Source of the DNA: B4-G1 sp964393895
GTDB taxonomy: Bacteria; Chloroflexota; Anaerolineae; B4-G1
Direction: 5' to 3'
Assembly (NCBI GenBank): GCA_964393895.1
Contig: CAYMWP010000010.1
Span: 1-58,138, forward strand
DNA length: 58,138 nucleotides
Made by a program: the position numbers and the translations under genes. The notes beneath the pieces were generated by a model. It worked only from the letters and a program-made list of their open reading frames with translations, was not told the origin of the DNA and did no database searches. Shown here one piece after another: positions 1-7,911 of this stretch (positions are counted from its first letter, which is position 1; the number at the start of each line of letters is the position of its first letter).

Positions 1-2
1 AC

Positions 3-1388
3 CTGGTGCTGTACGCCAACGTGATCCACGACGTCAACCGGGCTGCCGGGCGCAATGGCATGGGCGCCGTGATGGGATCCAAGAACCTCAAGGCTGTGGC
101 AGTGCGGGGGACAATGGACCTGCCGGTCGCCGACCGAGATCGCGTGACTGACGTGGCAAAGTGGTTGCGACAGAACTATAAGCAGCGCATGGCGTGGGCG
201 GCGGCCGGCATTGGGCGCGGCACGCAGGATAGCTTGATGGGCTGGGGGGCACTAGGCGCGCTCCCGACGCGCAACTTTGGCAAGGCGATGTTTGAAAATC
301 GTCATCTGCTGAGCGGGGAGCACAACTATGAGATGTACCTCAAGGAACGTGACACCTGTCAGGCGTGCCCGGTGCGATGCAAGCAGGTCTTTGAGAACGA
401 GTCCGATGATCCTTATCTCCGACTCGATCCCGCGTACGGAGGCGCCGAGTACGAGGCGATGGGCGCCCTTGGATCCTGCTGTGGCATAGAGGACAACCTG
501 GCTGTGCTGAAGGCGAACGAGCTGGCCAACGCATACGGGCTGGATGTGATCTCTACAGGAATGTCTATCGCGTTCGTGATGGAATGTTTCGAAAAGGGCA
601 TCCTGACGAGCGAGGATACCGGCGGCCTGGAATATAGCTGGGGCAAGGCCGATCTTTTGCTGCACTCCGTGGAGATGATCGCCAATCGTGAGGGATTTGG
701 CGACATTATGGCCGAGGGCACAGCACGTATGAGCGAGCGCTTCGGGCCAGGGACAAAGCCCTTTACCCTCACTATCAAAGGCCAGGAACTGCCCATGCAC
801 GAGCCGCGGCTCAAGCACGCCATGGGCATCGGCTACGCCATCTCACCTCTCGGCGCGGATCACATGATCAATATCCACGACACCGACTTTGCCAACGAGG
901 GTTGGATGCTCGATCGGGTCAACGCGGTGCTGGAAAACAAGGTCGGCCCGCTGCCACCGGACGACCTGAGCGAGGAAAAGATGCAGATCCTTTATCACGA
1001 AGTGAACTTTATGCACTTTCAGGATTGTGCTATGAACTGCTTCTTCTACTGCTACGACTATCATCATCTGGCGGAGGCGCTCTCGGGGGTGACGGGGGAA
1101 GATTATAGCGTTCAGGACATCCTGGATGTCGGGGCGCGCGCCCATACGTTGGCGCGCTTGTTCAACCTGCGTGAGGGATTCACCGCCGCAGATGACAAGC
1201 TGCCCAAGCGCGTGATGGAACCCTTCACCGAGGGGCCGATAGCCGGCAGCGAGATCACTGAAGAAGAGCTCGACTGGTGCGTGCATCGCTACTACGAGCT
1301 CATGGGATGGGACCCACAAAGTGGGGAACCGACCGACGAGTGCCTGCGAGAGTTGGGCCTGGACGATCTATTGGCGGCCCGCGCCTAG
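3..1388 (+). CDS. Aldehyde:ferredoxin oxidoreductase, 5'-truncated by the window
   Basis: Tungstopterin enzyme that oxidises aldehydes to carboxylic acids with ferredoxin as acceptor, in the cytoplasm. The reading frame is already open at the window edge, and the first visible residues align with about residue 175 of the second AOR in this window (shared pattern IHD..RAAGR.G.G.VMGSK.LKA.AVRGT), so roughly the N-terminal third lies outside. The [4Fe-4S] ligands appear as C-x2-C-x3-C (CQACPVRC), with further cysteines late in the protein (DCAMNC). A strong terminator follows at 1485-1516, so this gene ends its own transcript and is not in the operon of the methyltransferase array. Family assignment is firm; the substrate cannot be read from sequence. 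Confidence 0.9.
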   Translation: MVLYANVIHDVNRAAGRNGMGAVMGSKNLKAVAVRGTMDLPVADRDRVTDVAKWLRQNYKQRMAWAAAGIGRGTQDSLMGWGALGALPTRNFGKAMFENRHLLSGEHNYEMYLKERDTCQACPVRCKQVFENESDDPYLRLDPAYGGAEYEAMGALGSCCGIEDNLAVLKANELANAYGLDVISTGMSIAFVMECFEKGILTSEDTGGLEYSWGKADLLLHSVEMIANREGFGDIMAEGTARMSERFGPGTKPFTLTIKGQELPMHEPRLKHAMGIGYAISPLGADHMINIHDTDFANEGWMLDRVNAVLENKVGPLPPDDLSEEKMQILYHEVNFMHFQDCAMNCFFYCYDYHHLAEALSGVTGEDYSVQDILDVGARAHTLARLFNLREGFTAADDKLPKRVMEPFTEGPIAGSEITEEELDWCVHRYYELMGWDPQSGEPTDECLRELGLDDLLAARA

Positions 1389-1484
1389 CCCGCCCAAGTG
1401 TAGCGTGGTCTGGGGCGCAAAGGGCCCAGGGTTGTTCAGTTCTCATCGCAGCCGCACCAGGGGCCGATTTTCTGTCAGAAGTAA

Positions 1485-1516
1485 AGCCGGCGCTGGATAT
1501 GAATCCAGCGCCGGCT
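1485..1516 (+). terminator. Rho-independent terminator after the first AOR gene
   Basis: A perfect 14-bp stem (left arm 1485-1498, right arm 1503-1516, loop ATGA) is followed by GTCTTTTGTGTTTT. It lies about 100 bp past the AOR stop codon and before the PucR-type promoter, insulating the two units. Confidence 0.9.
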
Positions 1517-1578
1517 GTCTTTTGTGTTTTCTCTGTGGTCTCTGTGATGAGGTGTGGGCAATCACCAGGCGAATTGGA

Positions 1579-1606
1579 TTGACATCCAGATGAAAGGTAA
1601 TATAAT
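1579..1606 (+). promoter_or_regulatory. Consensus sigma-70-type promoter for the PucR-type regulator
   Basis: TTGACA at 1579-1584 and TATAAT at 1601-1606 with a 16-bp spacer, both perfect consensus hexamers. The expected transcription start (about 1612-1614) is only about 5 nt before the ATG at 1618, so the mRNA would be almost leaderless. Confidence 0.8.
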
Positions 1607-1617
1607 GGTCGAGTCCA

Positions 1618-3249
1618 ATGCCTCTGACACTCGCATCTGTACTGAAGGAACTTGATATCCTCTCCCAATCCAGGGTGATTGCCGGGCGGGGAGGGCTTGA
1701 CAATGTCATCCAATGGACCCACATCGTGGATTTCCCGGATGTCGCCCCCTGGGTGCGCAAAGGAGACCTGCTCATCACGACAGGGGTTGCCTTCAAAGAC
1801 GATCCTGACGCATACCTGGGACTGATTCCCGTCCTAGCAGAAAAGGGTTTGGCAGGGATGATCGTAGCCGAGATCGTCCACATTCCCCATTCTGTGATCC
1901 GCTTGGCGGACGAGTTGGATTTCCCCATCATCACAGTACCCTGGAAAGTGCGCTTCGTTGAGTTGACTCAGGCGATTCACGAGCGCATCCTGAGAGAACA
2001 GTACACCCTCATTGACCACTCGTTTCACATACACAAAGTGCTCACAGACCTAGTTCTGGCGGGGAAAGGGCTTGATGACCTGGCGAGAACCCTGGCAAAC
2101 CTCCTGGAACGCTCCGTCACCATAGAGGACAGCTCCCTGGTGATGCTTGCCCATGCATCCGTCGGCCCTATTGACGAGATGCGGAGGAGGAGTATCGCTC
2201 AGGGAAGAACACCCGAGGAGATGGCAGCTTATCTACATTCTGAAGGCGTATTCGAGAACCTGCGCCGAGATCCACGGCCACAGCGAGTGCCCAGCGTGCC
2301 AGAGATGGGAATGACGCTCGAAAGGATCATCGCCCCAATCCTCGTCGGCACAGAACTTTACGGCTATGCCTGGATCATCGCCGGGAAGAGTCAACTGCAA
2401 GAACTGGATTTTCTGGCGATAGAGCGTGCTGCTACAGTGGCCGCCCTGATCCTCTCCCGTGAGGAGGCGATCTACGAGGCTGAGCAGCGCGTCAAGTACA
2501 CGCTTTTGGACAACCTGCTGGAGATGGATCCTTACCACGACCTGGACGATCTGCAAAGAACCCTGGCGCGCATGGGGTTTCGAGGAGAGTACCAGGTGAT
2601 GAGTCTGCAAGAGATTTCTGCCAGGCCTCCAAGGCCCAATAGACTGGCGACCTTTCTCGACCGTGAACTCCAAGTGAACGGAACCAAGTCTGTGGTGGTG
2701 CAGAGAGGACAGAGGTTCATAATCCTATATGGAACGCGGGGCAGTCGGTCGGGATCGGACCTGGCCCACGCGATTATGGATGCTGCTTCCAGAAGCGGTT
2801 TATCGCTACTCATTGGCTTGGGGACCCCCTCGCGTGACGCTGCGCGCGTACGGCGATGTTACCAAGAAGCAGTCGAAGCGCTCCAACTGGGCGAAAAGCT
2901 CTCAGACGGGCACCCTGGCATCTGGCCATTCCAGGACCTGGGGGTGCTACACTGGATGGGCACCCTGCCGCCCGAGATTCTTTCGGCCAGTCGTTTCCAT
3001 CGCATCGTGCACGAAATGGCCGATCGAGACCGAGAAAAGGGAACGGATTGTCTGCGCACTCTAGAAGTTTTTCTGGACCGTCACGGTAATCAACGCCAGG
3101 CAGCCCAAGAACTCTACATCCATCGTAATACCCTACGACAGCGCCTCGCCAGTATCCAAGAGACCTGGTCCCTCGACCTCAAAGACCCATTGACACTGCT
3201 AAACTTGCATCTCGTGATCAAGGATTGGCATCTGAATCGCGCTGGATAG
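1618..3249 (+). CDS. PucR-family transcriptional regulator
   Basis: Cytoplasmic regulator of 543 aa. The N-terminal ~125 residues match the PucR ligand-binding domain (start MPLTLASVLKEL, then AGRGGLDN..QWTHIVDFPDVAPW). A middle segment of GAF/GGDEF-like character follows (about 150-420). The C-terminal ~60 residues hold the PucR helix-turn-helix, with the signature HGNQRQAAQELYIHRNTLRQRL. Family members control catabolic operons for purines, amino acids and amines. Its position before the duplicated methyltransferase modules suggests it controls them, which is inference. The ATG at 1618 fits the family N-terminus exactly and has no Shine-Dalgarno; it sits directly behind a consensus promoter, so leaderless translation is likely. 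Confidence 0.88.
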   Translation: MPLTLASVLKELDILSQSRVIAGRGGLDNVIQWTHIVDFPDVAPWVRKGDLLITTGVAFKDDPDAYLGLIPVLAEKGLAGMIVAEIVHIPHSVIRLADELDFPIITVPWKVRFVELTQAIHERILREQYTLIDHSFHIHKVLTDLVLAGKGLDDLARTLANLLERSVTIEDSSLVMLAHASVGPIDEMRRRSIAQGRTPEEMAAYLHSEGVFENLRRDPRPQRVPSVPEMGMTLERIIAPILVGTELYGYAWIIAGKSQLQELDFLAIERAATVAALILSREEAIYEAEQRVKYTLLDNLLEMDPYHDLDDLQRTLARMGFRGEYQVMSLQEISARPPRPNRLATFLDRELQVNGTKSVVVQRGQRFIILYGTRGSRSGSDLAHAIMDAASRSGLSLLIGLGTPSRDAARVRRCYQEAVEALQLGEKLSDGHPGIWPFQDLGVLHWMGTLPPEILSASRFHRIVHEMADRDREKGTDCLRTLEVFLDRHGNQRQAAQELYIHRNTLRQRLASIQETWSLDLKDPLTLLNLHLVIKDWHLNRAG

Positions 3250-3386
3250 CGCCCACAACCCTTGTAGCGTCCTTCATGCGGCAATAAACAGATATTGACG
3301 GTATTTTGGGCCTTTCGAAAAAGCTGTTTCTTGGCAAGTGTGCACAATGCACATTCCTCCTGGGCTTGGGGTTATACATTTCACCG

Positions 3387-3415
3387 TTTACAGGCCCGTC
3401 TCTACCTGGTATACT
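3387..3415 (+). promoter_or_regulatory. Candidate promoter for the corrinoid/methyltransferase operon
   Basis: TTTACA at 3387-3392 and TATACT at 3410-3415, spacer 17 bp. It would give a leader of about 190 nt before the corrinoid protein gene at 3615. The leader contains a palindromic repeat pair (3453-3548). No convincing cobalamin riboswitch was found in it. Confidence 0.55.
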
Positions 3416-3452
3416 AGATACTGCTCAGCCTCTCTGGCTGAGACTCGTGTAG

Positions 3453-3548
3453 GGTCCGAGGTCTTTGACAACCGTTTCGCCCACTGCAAATGTTTAAAAC
3501 GGCCAATGTTTTGCGCTCGAATAAGCTGCAATGAGACCTCGGAGGTCT
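3453..3548. repeat. Palindromic repeat pair, AGACCTC/GAGGTCT family
   Basis: The gap 3250-3614 has no gene. It contains the candidate promoter and two copies of a short palindrome: a degenerate one at 3453-3464 (GGTCCGAGGTCT) and a perfect one at 3534-3548 (AGACCTCGGAGGTCT). The same motif recurs in pairs at 23743/23826 and 42974/43008, always between genes. Confidence 0.75.
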
Positions 3549-3602
3549 AAATAGCTGCCAAGACGGTGAGTCGAGCAGTGAGCAAACTCGATAGAACAGA
3601 AC

Positions 3603-4397
3603 AAGGAGGTTACCATGGCTAAGGACAATCTGCTGGAAGAACTACGGAACATCATTATGGAAGGCGACGAAGAGGGAGCCAAGAAAGCGGCTCAAGAGTG
3701 GTTGGAGGCTGGCGGAGACCCGATGGAGGCAGTGGAGCAAGGCTTGCGCCAGGCTCTGCGCACCACTGGCGAAAAGTTTGAACGGCTGGAGGTCTTTTTG
3801 CCCGAGATGATGATGGCCGCCGACGCCGGCAACGCAGTGATGGAGGTGCTCGAGCCGGCCGTCAGGGAGAGCGGTCGAGAAGCCGAGTCATCGGGCACGG
3901 TGGTGATCGGCACGGCCAAGGGCGACATTCACACCATCGGCAAGAACATCGTGGGCATGTTGCTCCGGCTGGCCGGGTTCGAGGTGCACGACCTGGGAGA
4001 AGACGTGGCCGCCACCACCTTCCTCGAGGAGGCCAGGAAACTCGACGCCGACGTCATCGCCATATCCGCTCTGATGACGTCCACAATGCCCGGTCAGCGG
4101 GACGTGGTCAATATCCTGAACGACGTGAGAGAGCGGGAGGACTATTTTGTCCTCGTCGGCGGCGCGCCGACCACCCAGGAATGGGCCGACCAGATCGGGG
4201 CCGATGGGTACAGCGAGACGGCCGCCGGCGCGGTGGAGTTGGCTCGCAACCTGATGAGCAAGTGACGGAGGACGGTGGAAAATGATTAGCTTTTTCGAGA
4301 TAGTCAAACGAGCGCTGAACGGCCCATACTACGCCGAACAAGATTTCGCCATGAAGGTCGTGGTGCCCAAACTCCGCGAGGTGGTGGCCAAGTACGA
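3603..4397 (+). repeat. Near-identical duplicated tract, copy 1
   Basis: From the ribosome-binding site of the first corrinoid protein gene to codon 39 of the first MtmB-like gene, this 795-bp tract matches 7117-7911 with one visible difference (G3618 versus A7132, changing residue 2 from Ala to Thr). Outside it the two modules are clearly diverged, which points to recent gene conversion or selection on this tract. Confidence 0.85.
3615..4265 (+). CDS. Methyltransferase corrinoid protein (MtmC/MttC-like), copy 1
   Basis: Cytoplasmic methyl carrier of 216 aa. It accepts a methyl group on its cobalamin from a substrate-specific methyltransferase and passes it to a second methyltransferase. An N-terminal helical cap domain (about 1-90) is followed by a Rossmann-type B12-binding domain with D104-x-H106-x2-G109 (GDIHTIGKNIV), a SALMTSTM segment and GGAPTT near the end. 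H106 is the expected lower cobalt ligand. A strong Shine-Dalgarno (AAGGAGG) precedes the ATG. It lies 16 bp upstream of an MtmB-like gene, its probable partner. The protein differs from copy 2 (7129-7779) only at residue 2. Confidence 0.93.
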   Translation: MAKDNLLEELRNIIMEGDEEGAKKAAQEWLEAGGDPMEAVEQGLRQALRTTGEKFERLEVFLPEMMMAADAGNAVMEVLEPAVRESGREAESSGTVVIGTAKGDIHTIGKNIVGMLLRLAGFEVHDLGEDVAATTFLEEARKLDADVIAISALMTSTMPGQRDVVNILNDVREREDYFVLVGGAPTTQEWADQIGADGYSETAAGAVELARNLMSK

Positions 4398-5649
4398 TAT
4401 CCGCTACGACGCGGAGAACCCGGTCCCTGATGACGACAAACTGGCGGACGACGTGTTCCAGGCCGGGCTAGAGTTGTATACCGCGACCGGCACCTACTGC
4501 ACAGACACCAGCCGGGTGATCCGCTTCACCAAAGAAGAGATTCTGGAGGGGTTGAGGGACGCCCCCGCCGCGCCGGTCTATGGCGAGGGAGCCGACGAAA
4601 AGACGATGGTCGCCCGCCGGCCGGAGAGCGACGACCCGCCCTGGTGTTTCGTGGGAGCGGGCGGCGGGTCTGCCTCCTGTGAAGACGTATACGTCAGATT
4701 GGTGGAAGGGTATGGACGCAATCCATTGGCCAATTCGATCACCTGTCCTAACCTGACCGAGATCGGCGGCGTGACGGTCCAGGCTGGCTCACCTCTGGAG
4801 ATCATGGCCTGCATCCGGTCGGTGGTGCTGGGGCGCGAGGGGTTGCGCCGGGCACAGCGGCCGGGTCTGCCGATTATGAACTCGATCGCCACGGCGGTGT
4901 CGGATGCTGGCAAGATCGCCGGCAGCCAGTTTGGGCTACGGGACTCTGATGGCTGGCTAATTGGCTCTACAGCCCCACTCCAGGTCCCCTTTGAACGGTT
5001 GAACGAGGTGGCCTACGTGCTCGCCCGGGGAGGACTGGTGGTGGGCGAGAGCGGGCCGATCATGGGCGGCTACGCCGGCGGTCCGGCGGGTGTGGCCGTG
5101 ATCAACGTCGCTTATCATCTACAGACCCTACTGGTCTTGAGGGCCAGCTCTCACCTGACCTTTCCCATAGACCTGAGATATGGCTGTAACACCAGTCTCG
5201 AGATCATGTGGCCCTTTAGCATCAGTTCGCAAGCCATCAGTCGCAACAGCCACCTGCCCCTGCTGAATTTGAGCTACGTGGCCGCCGGGCCGATGACCGA
5301 AATGTGCCTGTACGAGATTGCCGCCGCGATAGTGAATCGCGTGCCTTCCGGCGGCTCGATCGAGTTTGGTGGGGTGACCAAGGCGGTAGCCGTTGACCAC
5401 TTTACGCCGTTGGAGCCTAGATTTGCCTCCGAAGTGGCCCACGCCGCGGCCGGTATGACCCGGGCGGAGGCGAACGAAATAGTCAAAAAGCTGCTGCCCA
5501 AGTACGTGGACCAACTGCCCAACCCACCCAAGGGAAAGAGATTCCAAGAGTGTTATGACTGGGGTTCGATAGAGCCCTGCCAGGAATACGTTGACCTATA
5601 TGGTCGGATCAAAGAGGAACTAACCGGCTACGGCTTGAGGTTCAAGTAG
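4282..5649 (+). CDS. MtmB-like corrinoid methyltransferase without pyrrolysine (type a, module 1)
   Basis: 455-aa member of the monomethylamine methyltransferase (MtmB) family, expected to transfer a methyl group from a methylated amine-type substrate to the adjacent corrinoid protein. As recalled, Methanosarcina MtmB shares ECGIYCTDTHRIVKYT (here TGTYCTDTSRVIRFT), FGGYAGG (MGGYAGG), CAGPCTEMCLLE (AAGPMTEMCLYE) and KTFQECYD (KRFQECYD). Where MtmB has pyrrolysine-202 in GRPGMGVOGPETS, this protein reads QRPGLPIMNSIAT, with Met199 in that place. The frame has no internal stop, and TAG serves as an ordinary terminator. The substrate is therefore unlikely to be handled by the pyrrolysine mechanism. 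Closest in-window relative is 7796-9163. Confidence 0.88.
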   Translation: MISFFEIVKRALNGPYYAEQDFAMKVVVPKLREVVAKYDIRYDAENPVPDDDKLADDVFQAGLELYTATGTYCTDTSRVIRFTKEEILEGLRDAPAAPVYGEGADEKTMVARRPESDDPPWCFVGAGGGSASCEDVYVRLVEGYGRNPLANSITCPNLTEIGGVTVQAGSPLEIMACIRSVVLGREGLRRAQRPGLPIMNSIATAVSDAGKIAGSQFGLRDSDGWLIGSTAPLQVPFERLNEVAYVLARGGLVVGESGPIMGGYAGGPAGVAVINVAYHLQTLLVLRASSHLTFPIDLRYGCNTSLEIMWPFSISSQAISRNSHLPLLNLSYVAAGPMTEMCLYEIAAAIVNRVPSGGSIEFGGVTKAVAVDHFTPLEPRFASEVAHAAAGMTRAEANEIVKKLLPKYVDQLPNPPKGKRFQECYDWGSIEPCQEYVDLYGRIKEELTGYGLRFK

Positions 5650-5665
5650 TGGAAGGAGCGGGAAA

Positions 5666-7030
5666 ATGATAAACTTTTTCGAGATCGTCAAACGAGCACT
5701 GAACGGCCCTTACTATAGCGAAAAAGATTTCGACATGCAGGTCATGGTCCCCAAAATCAGGGAGATCGTGAAAAAGTACGACATTCGCTACGATCCAGAA
5801 ACCCCTATCCCCAACGATGACAAACTGGCGGATGACGTCTTTCAGGCCGGATTAGAGCTCTTCTCTGAAGTTGGCACCTACTGCACAGACACCAGCCGGG
5901 TGATCCGCTTCACCAGAGAGGAGATCTTGGAGGGCTTGAGAGATGCCCCCGCCGCGCCCGTCTTTGGCGAAGGAAGTGACAGGAAGACATTGGTCGGCCG
6001 CCGGCCGGAGAGCACCGTCCCGCCCTGGTGTTTCGTGGGGGCGGGCGGTGCGACGTGCAGCAACCCAGACGTATACGTCAGACTGGTGGAAGGGTACGGG
6101 CGCAATCCCTTGGCCGACTCGATCACCACCCCCAACCTGGCCACGATCGGCGGCGCGAACGTCCAGGCTGGCTCGCCTCTGGAGCTTTTGGCCTGCATCC
6201 GGGCGGCGGTATTGGGACGCGAGGGCCTGCGCCGGGCACAGCGACCGGGGCTGCCGATCATGAACTCGATCTCTACGGCGGTGACCGCCGCAGCCAAGAT
6301 CGCCGGCAGCCAGTTCGGACTGCGTGATTCCGATGGTTGGCTCATCGGCTCAATAGCCGAGCTAAAGATCTCTTTCGAGCGTTTGAACGAGGTCGCCTAC
6401 GTGCTCGCCCGGGGCGGGCAGATCGTGGGCGAAAGCGGCACGCTCCTGGGCGGCTACGCCGGCGGGCCAGAGGGTGTGGCTGTGGTGAAGGTGGCCTATC
6501 ACTTGCAGACCATACTGGTCCTGAGGGCCAGCGCTCACCTGACCTTCCCCATGCATCTGCGCGGGTGGAACACGAATCAACTGTTGCTGTGGCCCCACAG
6601 TATCGGCACGCAAGCCATCAGTCGCAACAGCCCCCTGCCCCTCTTCCACTACACCTATTGCGGCGCCGGCCCAATGACCGAGATGAACCTGTACGAGATC
6701 GCTACGGGAGTGATGACGGGCATAGTCTCCGGCGGCTCGATAGAGTTCGGTGGGGTAGGGGCTGCCAGAAATATCGATCACCTCACACCGATGGAACCCA
6801 GATTCGCCTCCGAAGTTGCCCACGCCACCGTGGGGATGAGCCGGGCCGAGTGCAACGAGATAGCCAAAACACTGTTGGCCAAATACGAGGACAAGCTGCT
6901 CGATCCGCCCAAGGGAACCAGGTTCCAGGAGTGTTACGACTGGGACTCGATAGAGCCTTGCGAGGAATACGTCGAGCTGTACGGCAGAATCAAGGAGGAG
7001 TTGGCAGGCTACGGCCTAAAGTTCAAATGA
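5666..7030 (+). CDS. MtmB-like corrinoid methyltransferase without pyrrolysine (type b, module 1)
   Basis: 454-aa paralogue of the preceding gene, 16 bp downstream and surely co-transcribed. It has the same family landmarks (GTYCTDTSRVIRFT, LLGGYAGGPEG, GAGPMTEMNLYE, TRFQECYD) and the same pyrrolysine-site replacement (RPGLPIMNSIST). It differs from type a in blocks likely to line the active site: FVGAGGATCSN instead of FVGAGGGSASC, and MHLRGWNTNQLLLWPHS instead of IDLRYGCNTSLEIMWPFS. These type-b features are shared with 9180-10544, so types a and b arose before the module duplicated. Two distinct types per corrinoid protein suggests a mixed complex or two substrates; this is inference. Confidence 0.87.
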   Translation: MINFFEIVKRALNGPYYSEKDFDMQVMVPKIREIVKKYDIRYDPETPIPNDDKLADDVFQAGLELFSEVGTYCTDTSRVIRFTREEILEGLRDAPAAPVFGEGSDRKTLVGRRPESTVPPWCFVGAGGATCSNPDVYVRLVEGYGRNPLADSITTPNLATIGGANVQAGSPLELLACIRAAVLGREGLRRAQRPGLPIMNSISTAVTAAAKIAGSQFGLRDSDGWLIGSIAELKISFERLNEVAYVLARGGQIVGESGTLLGGYAGGPEGVAVVKVAYHLQTILVLRASAHLTFPMHLRGWNTNQLLLWPHSIGTQAISRNSPLPLFHYTYCGAGPMTEMNLYEIATGVMTGIVSGGSIEFGGVGAARNIDHLTPMEPRFASEVAHATVGMSRAECNEIAKTLLAKYEDKLLDPPKGTRFQECYDWDSIEPCEEYVELYGRIKEELAGYGLKFK

Positions 7031-7116
7031 GAAAAGGAGGGGCCGATAAATCTCACACAAACAAAATCAAACATTCCCAATCAGGTAATAGTCAAGACCA
7101 ACAAATCAAATTAAAT

Positions 7117-7911
7117 AAGGAGGTTACCATGACTAAGGACAATCTGCTGGAAGAACTACGGAACATCATTATGGAAGGCGACGAAGAGGGAGCCAAGAAA
7201 GCGGCTCAAGAGTGGTTGGAGGCTGGCGGAGACCCGATGGAGGCAGTGGAGCAAGGCTTGCGCCAGGCTCTGCGCACCACTGGCGAAAAGTTTGAACGGC
7301 TGGAGGTCTTTTTGCCCGAGATGATGATGGCCGCCGACGCCGGCAACGCAGTGATGGAGGTGCTCGAGCCGGCCGTCAGGGAGAGCGGTCGAGAAGCCGA
7401 GTCATCGGGCACGGTGGTGATCGGCACGGCCAAGGGCGACATTCACACCATCGGCAAGAACATCGTGGGCATGTTGCTCCGGCTGGCCGGGTTCGAGGTG
7501 CACGACCTGGGAGAAGACGTGGCCGCCACCACCTTCCTCGAGGAGGCCAGGAAACTCGACGCCGACGTCATCGCCATATCCGCTCTGATGACGTCCACAA
7601 TGCCCGGTCAGCGGGACGTGGTCAATATCCTGAACGACGTGAGAGAGCGGGAGGACTATTTTGTCCTCGTCGGCGGCGCGCCGACCACCCAGGAATGGGC
7701 CGACCAGATCGGGGCCGATGGGTACAGCGAGACGGCCGCCGGCGCGGTGGAGTTGGCTCGCAACCTGATGAGCAAGTGACGGAGGACGGTGGAAAATGAT
7801 TAGCTTTTTCGAGATAGTCAAACGAGCGCTGAACGGCCCATACTACGCCGAACAAGATTTCGCCATGAAGGTCGTGGTGCCCAAACTCCGCGAGGTGGTG
7901 GCCAAGTACGA
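7117..7911 (+). repeat. Near-identical duplicated tract, copy 2
   Basis: Partner of 3603-4397 at an offset of exactly 3514 bp. It spans the second ribosome-binding site, the whole second corrinoid protein gene and the first 39 codons of the third MtmB-like gene. Confidence 0.85.
7129..7779 (+). CDS. Methyltransferase corrinoid protein (MtmC/MttC-like), copy 2
   Basis: 216-aa corrinoid methyl carrier, identical to copy 1 at 3615-4265 except Thr2 for Ala2. The DxHxxG cobalamin-ligand motif (D104, H106, G109) is intact. The frame stays open upstream into the previous gene, but the start at 7129 is fixed by the AAGGAGG ribosome-binding site and by identity with copy 1. The preceding 98-bp gap is AT-rich, unlike its surroundings, and could carry an internal promoter, though no good hexamers were seen. 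It heads the second three-gene module. Confidence 0.93.
   Translation: MTKDNLLEELRNIIMEGDEEGAKKAAQEWLEAGGDPMEAVEQGLRQALRTTGEKFERLEVFLPEMMMAADAGNAVMEVLEPAVRESGREAESSGTVVIGTAKGDIHTIGKNIVGMLLRLAGFEVHDLGEDVAATTFLEEARKLDADVIAISALMTSTMPGQRDVVNILNDVREREDYFVLVGGAPTTQEWADQIGADGYSETAAGAVELARNLMSK

Noticed and set aside
3422..3614. Cobalamin riboswitch in the leader of the first corrinoid protein gene
   Set aside because: A CCACTGCAA stretch is slightly reminiscent, but no B12-box or conserved core could be assembled; the leader is better explained by palindromic repeats.
6337..7779. 480-codon reading of the second corrinoid protein with a long N-terminal extension
   Set aside because: The extension is out-of-frame mtmB-like sequence, rich in Arg and Gly. 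The true start at 7129 has AAGGAGG and identity to copy 1.
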